From contig JAJXTQ010000113.1 of NCBI GenBank assembly GCA_021783685.1, positions 1-6,623 of the forward strand: 6,623 bases of DNA, in the 5' to 3' direction. This DNA is from Pseudomonadota bacterium (GTDB lineage Bacteria; Pseudomonadota; Gammaproteobacteria; UBA5335). Numbering within the stretch: the stretch's first letter is position 1; every line of letters starts with the position of its first letter. Below are positions 1 through 6,395 of this stretch, in pieces. The position numbers and the translations under genes were made by a program. The notes under the pieces are model-generated. The model searched no databases and was not told the DNA's origin. It saw nothing but the letters and a program-made list of their open reading frames with translations.

Positions 1-1262
1 GGATCGGTGGGATCGCCGCCACCCATCATTTGATGAGTGAGCGCGTCGGGAGCCACCAGCGCCGGCCCGATCCACGAAACGAAATACAGGGGTAACCAGT
101 AGGTCCCCTTGACTTCGCCGTCGAGCTGCGCCGGAGTCGCCTCGACCGAGAGCTCGCCCTTAAAATCGCCGACCTTAATCGTGCCCACGCCAACCGGTCC
201 GCTCGCGGCGCAGAGCGATTGCCAGGGACCGGCAGGAGTCTTCGGATCGGCTGGTAGCTGGCGGGCGTCGACCCGGTAGCCGAAGACGCCCATGGGCGCA
301 TTGCGGCCGGCGTTCGGAAGATCGGCCTGGCGATTGAGCCAGATCGCTACCTGCTCGTCGTCCCAGCCGATCCGGATGCCGGTGTCGGTGGTCGGCCGGT
401 CGCCGACGCCGATTTCGTCCAGCAGATCAGCCGACGCGCTCTGCATCGCGTGGACGCACTTGGCGAAGCCGTCGTCGTAATCGATGACCTCCTGGTAGAT
501 GTCGTCGAAGTTGGCGCCTATCGGCGCGCTCGCCACGGGAAAGAAGACGGGGCTGAACAGCGTCCGCGCATCCGCTAGCGGCGGCACCCGCGCGGCGTAA
601 AGCGACAGGTCGCCCGGCGTCGTGGTCAGTCCATAGGCGTCGCTGGCCGGACCCAAGGTTACATAGATGAAGCCGCCCGCCTTGAAGAAGTCCTTGGTCG
701 GCAGCGTCACTGTCAGCGGCACCGTCAGCCCTAGCGCCTCCCCCAGCATCTTCTGCCGCAGCGCAGCTGCGATCACCTTAGCCCAACTGACCATGGACGG
801 GATGGGCGGCCGAGGTTTGCGCGTGGGATTGGGCACCGGCGGCGGATTGAGCGCGCATCGATAGCGATCGTCGGTAACGCCAAAGGCCGTGCGGCCCCCC
901 GCGTAGCCAGCGGCCGCCCGATATGTGAGCGGCAGATGCTTGTAGATGCTGAGCGATGGCGGCGCGACGAGCCCCGGATGGGGGTCGATCGGAAACTGCG
1001 CCGTCAGCGCGTCGAACAGAGCGACCGCCTGCGGCCGCGCCGGTGGATTCAAGATCATGCTGGTGGAAGCGCTCGCGGTGGTGGGAAGAGCGTCCAGTCC
1101 CGCCACCAGCCGCATGTCGAAAACGAACTTGGCCGCAGCGAAGGAAGGGGCGTTGGTCAGCAGCGGATCGAGCGGCCCGATTCGCGGCAGTACCAGCAGG
1201 CGCAACTCGATCTTGGCGCCGTCCCAGGCCTGCAGACAGGGCATCAGGTTTAGGACGCTCAT
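1..1262 (-). CDS. Large hypothetical protein, second gene of the operon (3' end beyond window)
   Basis: The frame runs from ATG at 1262 down to the window edge without a stop: 420 codons, with the C-terminus missing. The start is well supported: AGGAG lies 8 bases before the ATG and 12 bases separate it from the upstream gene's stop. I do not recognise the family. The N-terminus begins MSVLNLMPCLQAWDG, followed by an apparent beta strand (IELRLLVLPR, about residues 18-27). Residues about 137-155 are Pro/Arg-rich and look like a linker. A helical stretch (KVIAAALRQKMLGEALGL) then leads into strand-like segments. An acidic section around residues 255-300 holds DDIYQEVIDYDDGF and IRIGWDDEQVAIWL. 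Near residues 386-400 an aromatic segment reads YWLPLYFVSWIGPALV; it is hydrophobic but too short and mixed to call a membrane helix confidently. No signal peptide or catalytic motif is visible. Its tight coupling to the giant upstream gene suggests the products act together, possibly in one assembly; this is inference. I am sure that it is a gene, not of what it does. Confidence 0.88.
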   Translation of the reverse strand, partial: MSVLNLMPCLQAWDGAKIELRLLVLPRIGPLDPLLTNAPSFAAAKFVFDMRLVAGLDALPTTASASTSMILNPPARPQAVALFDALTAQFPIDPHPGLVAPPSLSIYKHLPLTYRAAAGYAGGRTAFGVTDDRYRCALNPPPVPNPTRKPRPPIPSMVSWAKVIAAALRQKMLGEALGLTVPLTVTLPTKDFFKAGGFIYVTLGPASDAYGLTTTPGDLSLYAARVPPLADARTLFSPVFFPVASAPIGANFDDIYQEVIDYDDGFAKCVHAMQSASADLLDEIGVGDRPTTDTGIRIGWDDEQVAIWLNRQADLPNAGRNAPMGVFGYRVDARQLPADPKTPAGPWQSLCAASGPVGVGTIKVGDFKGELSVEATPAQLDGEVKGTYWLPLYFVSWIGPALVAPDALTHQMMGGGDPTD

Positions 1263-1270
1263 AAGACCTG

Positions 1271-1275
1271 CTCCT
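1271..1275 (-). promoter_or_regulatory. Ribosome binding site of the second gene, overlapping the first gene's stop
   Basis: On the minus strand the junction reads TGAGGAGCAGGTCTT followed by ATG. AGGAG is a near-perfect Shine-Dalgarno sequence 8 bases before the start at 1262, and its first A is the last base of the upstream TGA stop. A ribosome finishing the giant gene ends on the binding site of the next one, a standard arrangement for translational coupling and a fixed ratio of two partners. It decides the start of the second gene. Confidence 0.85.
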
Positions 1276-4200
1276 CAGGGTGTGCTGGGGATCGGGGTGC
1301 ACGGACCGCCGTTGGCGTTGTCATCCCATTCCCAAGCCTCTTCGAACTTGATGTCGAGCACGAATACCAGCGTGATGTCGATCGCGATCGTCAGCCGTGC
1401 GTACGCCCAGGTCGTCACGCCCGCGGTGCAGGTCTGCCGCAGCCATACCAGCTTCCCGTCCAGGCTGATGCTGGCCGAGGCGACCACAAGGTCGACGCTC
1501 GCCTTGATCAGCAGCGTGCCGCCCACTCCGAGCACCTGCGAGCCAGCGATGCCGATAATGCCCGCGGCGATATAGGCGATCGCCTTGAAGGGGCCGAAGA
1601 CCTCGCCGGTACCTACGCCCGCCATCGCGGTGAGCGAGAAGATCACGCCTTCGCTGGTGTTGAGCTGCAGCTTGAGCTTGAGCAAGCCGACGCCGTCCAG
1701 AAAGCCGACGATCGGAATCAGCGCGCCGGCGTCGAAGGACAGGCTAAGCTGGTTCTCCGAGCTCGAGGGGTCGGCCCAGATCGTATCGACGAACTTGATG
1801 TTGGTGCTGGTCAGGATGATCGCCGCAGGCATGGTGTACTGATTGAGCATCTTGCCCAGCGGGATTTCCATCCCTTCCTTGAGCTTGCTTTTGCGGGTCT
1901 CGGTCCAGGAATTGGTCATCGCTACGTTGAGCGGGGGCAGCAGGTCGCCCAGATGCTGCAGGAACGCCAGCAGATCCCGCACCATCGAGAACGCCCCGCC
2001 GTAGGTGACGTTGAAATTCTTGTTGACCGGCGCCATGCCCGCCGCGCCCACCACGGTGCCGGTGATGCGCACTACCTCGCCCAAGCCGCTGGCGCTGGTG
2101 GCTAGCCCGATGTCGGCCAGGGCGAAAGACCAGCCCGGCGTCTTGGAGCTGTCAATCGCCAACGCCACGGTGGCCTGGGAATAGTCGGCGATACATTTCA
2201 CTGCGTTGCCGTCGGCTAGGGTGCGCTGCGGAATAGTTACGGAGAAGGGCAGCATCGCCCCGAGATCGAGCGCGAGGTCACCGCCCGCGCCAATCACCAG
2301 CCGCCAGTTCGCGTTGGGAAACGGGATGCACTGGATGGGGGTGGGAAACAGGCCGAAGGTGGTCGGTAGCAGGTAGGGATCGGCGATCGCGCCCGGCTGG
2401 GTGCTTGTGATCGCGCTGCTCCCCGGAGCGATGATTGGACGCGGGAAAAACGTGCGCTGCAAGCCGCCGTCGTGTACCACGCCATACTCAGTGACCGGCG
2501 AATCGGGCTGCAGCAGATCGGAAGGATCGGCGAAGCGATAGGGTGCCTGTGGATCGGGACCCGAGGGAACCGCACCAGCGCGAGTCAGCGGCACGCCGAG
2601 CGCAGGGTCCACTGCCACCGGTGGATCGCTTGGCCCTCTATGGCGGGCCATAGAAAATTGTCCGGCGCCGTGTGGAAACAGCGGACTGCCCCATACGGTG
2701 GCGGGAAATTCCGGGCCACCAGGGCCCTCTGCGGCCCCAAAACCCACTCTTGCCACGCGCATCAGCTGCCCCGAGCCGCCGATATCAATCGTAGAGTCGA
2801 CGGTGCCGCCCAGGGGGCCGTACTTTCCGAGCAGCTCCGCATATTCTTCGGGATCGAGTTTGCCAATATTGTTCGGATCCGTGAGTTGGACGAAGCCCAA
2901 CTGGCCGCGAGCCGGTACGCCCGCCGCGCTCCCGCTTCTGACCACCCCTTCGATCTGAAGCGCGCAGTCAAAGCGCACTGCGGCCAGGATCGTGCCGTAC
3001 TTGGTGGTCGTGAATTTAAGCCCGGTGTCCAGGATGTTGACGACGTCTTGCGCTGCGGTGAGCACCCCGGGATGGGTCTTGATCGGCGCGCTGGGATTGA
3101 GGCCGGGCGTGACGGTGTAATCGGGATAGGCGTAGGCGCCCTCGGTGACCGCCTGCCAGCCGCTGTCGCGGCGCACCACCGCGCCCTCGTTGGCACGCTG
3201 GATCACAATCGTGCGCACCACCCGCACCGCGTAGGGATAAAGCACGCTGCGGATCTGGACCACTTCCATCGCGGCGCGTCCCACAAGCACATCCAGCCGC
3301 ACCTGGCTCACCACAGCGGCGGCGTCCTCGGGATTGCGCCAATCGCTGAATGCACTCTCGCCATATCCCGAAAGGTCGATCCGAGTGACAGGAATCTGAG
3401 TGTGCGTACCCCCGGTAGCGAAGTTGGCGTTGAACGTCGTGGTCACGTCCGTGTCGAGCACGCTCCACGCCGCATTGGAGCCGCTTCCCGACGCGTTACT
3501 GAGCTGCACCGCGGAGCCCGCCAAGCCGGGCGAGGCGCTGGCGCTGGCTTGGCCTTGCGGATGGAGCGCCTTGAGCATCACCTGGCGTCCGCCCTGTCCC
3601 GCCGGCGCGGTGAACTTCGGCCGCACATAGGCGACTTCGGTGCCGGTCGATGCGCTGTCGCTGCGCCCCGTCATCCGTGCCGCCGCGACCATCCCGAAAG
3701 GCAAGGTGAAGCGGGCGAACACGGGCGAGTTGGCGTCGGCGGAGGCGGCTGCGGCGACGAAGGCATCGAGCGCGAGCGCTGGGGCCGCGCGAATCAGGGT
3801 TGCAGTCTGATTCCAGAGCTGGCTGGGACCAAAATTATCGCTGTAGCTGATGATCTTCGGATAGGAGGGATCCGCCGTATCTTGCAGCGTCACCACGGGC
3901 TCCCATTGCACCGCCGGCTGCGTGAACACGCGCAACTGGGTTGCCGGCACCCGCACGATTTCGCCTTCGCTGGAGACCGACAAACCGCCGGCGGCGCGTT
4001 CCTTCTCATTCGGGCCCAGCAACACGCCGAACTGATCGGCATTGGAGGAGACATCGAGCAATGCGAGTCCCGCGGCCGGCAGCAAGTGGGTATCGACACC
4101 CAAGGTAAGTTCGGTCGGCGGCGCGCTGTTCCCAGTTTGCGGCGTCGCCGATTGGGGCAGAACCGCAGCGGGCAGTGGGGCGAACCGGTACTCAAGGTCT

Positions 4201-5939
4201 GGCTTGGCCGAGGCTTGCCAGCTCACCAGCGCCAGCATCGCGGACACCGCGTCGGTCAGCCGATCAGGCAGATTGAAATTGGCTGCGTAAGGATCGGGGA
4301 GCGAAGGGAGAAACTGGTGGAGCCCGAATTCCAGCGCCAATCGCCCTTGGGGACAGCTCGTGCCGTCGTAGCTGGCCGCAAAGCCGATCGCGACCGCACC
4401 GTTCGTGAGCAGCACCGCATTCTCCAGCGCATACCCCAGCCGCCGCGGCTTGCTTGGAGGGGCAAGAGCGCCTTCAAAAAACAGTCTGAAGCCCTCCGAG
4501 GCGCGGGATATGAACACCGGGACCCTTGTCGCGCTTACCGGGGTGCGCGCGCCGTCAAGGGTAAGCGGCCGATCCAGGGTGCAGGTCAGCGCCGCATCGC
4601 CGTTCAGCAACTCATTCCCGCTTCCGCCCGTGGTTCCGCTCCCCGCGGCGATGAAGGTGAGCAACGGACTGCCCGGCCAGTTAAGCTCAAGCCAGCTCGG
4701 GCATTGCGAGGGCGCGTCCCAGAGATCGATTCGTTCGCGCCGGCTTTGCGCGGCCGATAGCTGCCCTTGAACCCCCAACAACCCTGGCGCGACCAACAGC
4801 GTCGCGCTGGCAAGCGGAATGGCGCTCGGCGTGCCCTTCCATCGCGCGCTCAAGCCGGGACCCAGTTCGAGGGACAGAAATCCGGCGCCATTGGCGGCGC
4901 CCAGCGATGTAGCCGGTACAACCGTCACCGGAATGGACCAAGTCGATTCCAAGATCGGCGCTGACCCGGAAGGAATAAACAGATCCGATTGCACGCTCTG
5001 CACGGCGAAACTGGGCGACTGGCAGGCAAGCGGGATGGCCAGCATGCGGAGGCTTGGGACGTAGCGCGGATTAATGGCCGTTGGTGCCAATTGCACGCTT
5101 TCGCCGTAAACGTCGAGCGATGCCTGCCCGGTCGGTTCGCAGGTCGCGTTTGCGGCGCCGAACTGAAGCGCGAGAGTGGGAAAGTAGGTTGGACGGGCAA
5201 GCCGCGCATCGAGACCCGGTCCTGTTCCGACGGGGGCTACGGGCGCATGGACGTTGGCCGAGACTCGGACGATCGAGCCGGGGGCAACGATTACCTCGTC
5301 TCCGGCGATGTGGGGAGCAGCACCGATGATTTCGAACGTGCCGCCGCTGATCACGATCCCGCAATAGCCGCCCGCGGGCGTAGTCGGTTCGATCGCGCTT
5401 CCGCTGAACCATAGGCTTCCGGCGGCGATCGGAAGCGGCCTCGACGCCACAATTGAGCCGACGATGGGCAGGATCAGAAACGGGGCGCCGCCGGCGGTGC
5501 GCACGAAGCGCCACTGCCGGATGATCGGGAAGATGTCGATATGGATCTGCCGGCCGACCGCGTCGACGAACGGGCCGTAGCTGCGCTGCGGCTGCTGCCC
5601 GATTGCCCAACTCGGCACCGAGGATGGAATGAGCGGGCTCCGAACCGGCAGGTCGCGGCGATAGACCAGTGGCGGTTCCAGAGCCAGCGTCAGATTCGTG
5701 ATCGCGAGATTGGATGCCTGGCGTGCGGACTCCGGAATCGCGGCGGGAATTCTTGCCGCCTGGGTGAGCTTGGCGACGACCTCTGGTGATGCGATCGGCA
5801 GGGTCTGTCCGCCGACGAGGGCCTGAAGAACGGCCTCCCGCGCGGCCGCCAGATCCTCGTCGGTCCCACTTTGGGTGGGCTGGAGGTCACCCGTCAGAAT
5901 CGAGAGTTGGGTGCGCAAGAGAGAAGAATCGGTAGCCAT
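1275..5939 (-). CDS. Giant hypothetical protein (about 1554 aa), probably beta-rich and multidomain
   Basis: One uninterrupted frame of about 1554 codons ends at TGA 1277-1275. I chose ATG 5939 because GGGGGA lies 6 bases upstream; an in-frame ATG at 5987 would add 16 residues but has no ribosome binding site. I do not recognise the family. Residues 1-85 look helical (EDLAAAREAVLQALVGG). Residues about 130-530 are strand-rich. A Gly/Ser linker lies near 432-447 and a Ser/Ala/Gly linker near 795-824. FTLPFGMVAAARM sits at about 744-756. The most motif-dense block spans 855-1100: SGYGESAFSDWRNPED, then QVRLDVLVGRAAMEVVQIRS, RRDSGW, RGQLGFVQL and GPLGG. A helical section (FSMVRDLLAFLQHLGDLLPP, about 1317-1336) precedes the C-terminal region. 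That region has a hydrophobic stretch at about 1453-1478 (AIAYIAAGIIGIAG onward) and alternating strands, ending in an acidic EEAWEWDD and a Pro-rich tail. There is no signal peptide, Walker motif, protease triad or RHS repeat. About ten scattered cysteines do not form a clear metal-site pattern. A structural or assembly role fits the size and composition, but this is inference. Confidence 0.93.
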   Translation of the reverse strand: MATDSSLLRTQLSILTGDLQPTQSGTDEDLAAAREAVLQALVGGQTLPIASPEVVAKLTQAARIPAAIPESARQASNLAITNLTLALEPPLVYRRDLPVRSPLIPSSVPSWAIGQQPQRSYGPFVDAVGRQIHIDIFPIIRQWRFVRTAGGAPFLILPIVGSIVASRPLPIAAGSLWFSGSAIEPTTPAGGYCGIVISGGTFEIIGAAPHIAGDEVIVAPGSIVRVSANVHAPVAPVGTGPGLDARLARPTYFPTLALQFGAANATCEPTGQASLDVYGESVQLAPTAINPRYVPSLRMLAIPLACQSPSFAVQSVQSDLFIPSGSAPILESTWSIPVTVVPATSLGAANGAGFLSLELGPGLSARWKGTPSAIPLASATLLVAPGLLGVQGQLSAAQSRRERIDLWDAPSQCPSWLELNWPGSPLLTFIAAGSGTTGGSGNELLNGDAALTCTLDRPLTLDGARTPVSATRVPVFISRASEGFRLFFEGALAPPSKPRRLGYALENAVLLTNGAVAIGFAASYDGTSCPQGRLALEFGLHQFLPSLPDPYAANFNLPDRLTDAVSAMLALVSWQASAKPDLEYRFAPLPAAVLPQSATPQTGNSAPPTELTLGVDTHLLPAAGLALLDVSSNADQFGVLLGPNEKERAAGGLSVSSEGEIVRVPATQLRVFTQPAVQWEPVVTLQDTADPSYPKIISYSDNFGPSQLWNQTATLIRAAPALALDAFVAAAASADANSPVFARFTLPFGMVAAARMTGRSDSASTGTEVAYVRPKFTAPAGQGGRQVMLKALHPQGQASASASPGLAGSAVQLSNASGSGSNAAWSVLDTDVTTTFNANFATGGTHTQIPVTRIDLSGYGESAFSDWRNPEDAAAVVSQVRLDVLVGRAAMEVVQIRSVLYPYAVRVVRTIVIQRANEGAVVRRDSGWQAVTEGAYAYPDYTVTPGLNPSAPIKTHPGVLTAAQDVVNILDTGLKFTTTKYGTILAAVRFDCALQIEGVVRSGSAAGVPARGQLGFVQLTDPNNIGKLDPEEYAELLGKYGPLGGTVDSTIDIGGSGQLMRVARVGFGAAEGPGGPEFPATVWGSPLFPHGAGQFSMARHRGPSDPPVAVDPALGVPLTRAGAVPSGPDPQAPYRFADPSDLLQPDSPVTEYGVVHDGGLQRTFFPRPIIAPGSSAITSTQPGAIADPYLLPTTFGLFPTPIQCIPFPNANWRLVIGAGGDLALDLGAMLPFSVTIPQRTLADGNAVKCIADYSQATVALAIDSSKTPGWSFALADIGLATSASGLGEVVRITGTVVGAAGMAPVNKNFNVTYGGAFSMVRDLLAFLQHLGDLLPPLNVAMTNSWTETRKSKLKEGMEIPLGKMLNQYTMPAAIILTSTNIKFVDTIWADPSSSENQLSLSFDAGALIPIVGFLDGVGLLKLKLQLNTSEGVIFSLTAMAGVGTGEVFGPFKAIAYIAAGIIGIAGSQVLGVGGTLLIKASVDLVVASASISLDGKLVWLRQTCTAGVTTWAYARLTIAIDITLVFVLDIKFEEAWEWDDNANGGPCTPIPSTP

Positions 5940-5945
5940 AGACAG

Positions 5946-5951
5946 TCCCCC
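5946..5951 (-). promoter_or_regulatory. Ribosome binding site of the giant gene
   Basis: The minus strand reads GGGGGA, then CTGTCT, then ATG at 5939. GGGGG can pair with the CCUCC of 16S rRNA with one G-U wobble, and the spacing is 6 bases to the start. The alternative ATG at 5987 is preceded by TGCTGCTAA, which has no purine-rich site. This supports a start at 5939. Confidence 0.65.
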
Positions 5952-5959
5952 AGGCGATC

Positions 5960-5973
5960 TCAGGGAGCCCTGA
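5960..5973. repeat. Short near-palindrome in the leader of the giant gene
   Basis: TCAGGG-AG-CCCTGA is a perfect inverted repeat with 6-base arms and a 2-base centre. It lies 21-34 bases before the ATG at 5939, just upstream of the ribosome binding site. It could be a small operator half-site pair or a small mRNA stem near the translation start. Such short palindromes also occur by chance in GC-rich DNA, so a function is not established. Confidence 0.35.
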
Positions 5974-6167
5974 CCCCTATCGCGCATTTAGCAGCAGATT
6001 GATTCCGACGCGCGTGAGCCTGACGGCACATTCAAGTTTCGGCAATCCCTCAACCAGGGGGGGGCGTCCCGGAATCCTCCGCCCGTTGCTTCACGGCGGA
6101 TACACAGCGGTCGCCGCAACGGCGCATGCCCAACGACCGTTCCGGCCGAGTTGTCCTCACGGAACGC

Positions 6168-6185
6168 GTGGAGCGGCTGCTCCAC
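6168..6185. repeat. Perfect 7-base hairpin with a 4-base loop
   Basis: GTGGAGC-GGCT-GCTCCAC forms a perfect stem of 7 base pairs closed by a tetraloop. No T run follows on either strand, so it does not look like an intrinsic terminator. It is one of several stems in the leader region. Role unknown. Confidence 0.45.
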
Positions 6186-6277
6186 CCTGACGCCAGCCAT
6201 CGGGTGGTCGCAAAGCCGAGTGGCTGCAACGGGTCGAGAGCACCAGTTCGCCGGCGCTGGAAGCGGCCGTTCAGGGT

Positions 6278-6332
6278 GCCGATGATCTCGGCGGCCGCAC
6301 TGCTTCAGGCTGCGGTCGCCGAGATCACTGGC
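6278..6332. repeat. Long imperfect inverted repeat (22-base arms)
   Basis: The core arms are GATCTCGGCGGCCGCA (6284-6299) and TGCGGTCGCCGAGATC (6311-6326), which pair at 15 of 16 positions around an 11-base loop (6300-6310). The pairing extends outward through 6278-6283 and 6327-6332, with one G-T wobble and one A-C mismatch, so 19 of 22 positions are Watson-Crick. This is the strongest secondary-structure signal in the window. It could be a bidirectional terminator stem, a folded leader RNA on the minus strand, or a repeat unit of the REP/MITE type. A single copy here cannot distinguish these. Confidence 0.65.
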
Positions 6333-6346
6333 TGAGACAGCCTTTT
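6330..6346 (+). terminator. Possible weak rho-independent terminator
   Basis: GGCTG-AGA-CAGCC is followed directly by TTTT: a 5-base-pair stem, a 3-base loop and a short T run on the plus strand. Its left arm overlaps the last three bases of the long inverted repeat, so the two stems compete. The stem is short and the T run minimal, and no clear plus-strand gene ends just before it, so the call is tentative. Confidence 0.3.
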
Positions 6347-6352
6347 GCATAT

Positions 6353-6382
6353 CGTTGTCCCTCAGGGGTAGGTGGGACAGCG
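6353..6382. repeat. Inverted repeat with 9-base arms
   Basis: CGTTGTCCC (6353-6361) and GGGACAGCG (6374-6382) pair at 8 of 9 positions, the exception being a T-G pair, around a 12-base loop. It follows immediately after the long hairpin and the terminator-like stem, giving three consecutive stems within about 105 bases. It lies just before the protein-like plus-strand frame at the window edge. It could be an operator or part of a structured RNA. Confidence 0.4.
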
Positions 6383-6395
6383 TGTAACGACTTGA

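Larger units (their letters stand above)
5988..6395. other. Intergenic region with many inverted repeats; no convincing gene
   Basis: About 400 bases hold no frame that I believe is coding. Plus-strand frames here are short and lack ribosome binding sites. The minus-strand frame ending at 5988 is Arg-, Cys-, His- and Pro-rich, as expected of a shadow in GC-rich DNA. The region must hold the promoter of the minus-strand operon unless that lies beyond 6400, but I found no good -35/-10 pair. It does contain inverted repeats at 6106-6141 (8-base arms with one G-T wobble, around a smaller CGCCG-CAA-CGGCG stem at 6112-6124), 6168-6185, 6278-6332 and 6353-6382. It may be a structured 5' leader, a decayed gene or the footprint of a lost element. 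Confidence 0.6.

Noticed and set aside
778..1302. A minus-strand frame of 174 codons overlapping the gene junction
   Set aside because: It overlaps the strongly supported second gene in another frame, has Arg/Ala/His-rich composition, and its start lies inside the giant gene.
946..1575. A plus-strand frame of 209 codons across the junction of the two genes
   Set aside because: It is antisense to both well-supported genes, has no ribosome binding site and has the Ser/Arg/Ala-rich composition of a shadow frame.
2472..4760. A plus-strand open frame of 762 codons antisense to the giant gene
   Set aside because: It lies in exact codon register with the minus-strand gene, so its openness only requires that gene to avoid TTA, CTA and TCA codons, which are rare in GC-rich genomes. 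Its product is rich in Arg, His and Gly with no family resemblance, and the minus-strand frame has the good start and ribosome binding site.
5940..5987. Extension of the giant protein to the in-frame ATG at 5987
   Set aside because: There is no Shine-Dalgarno before 5987, whereas GGGGGA is well placed before 5939. The extra 16 residues would also be encoded by the palindrome and the ribosome binding site.
6126..6335. A plus-strand frame of 69 codons in the intergenic region, ending just before the terminator-like stem
   Set aside because: The placement before a possible terminator is suggestive, but there is no ribosome binding site before its ATG, the sequence is Arg-rich, and it runs through two inverted repeats.
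6346..6374. A possible plus-strand promoter, TTGCAT with TAGGTG 17 bases downstream
   Set aside because: The -10 element is poor and overlaps a hairpin arm and loop, and no plus-strand gene with a proper start follows.
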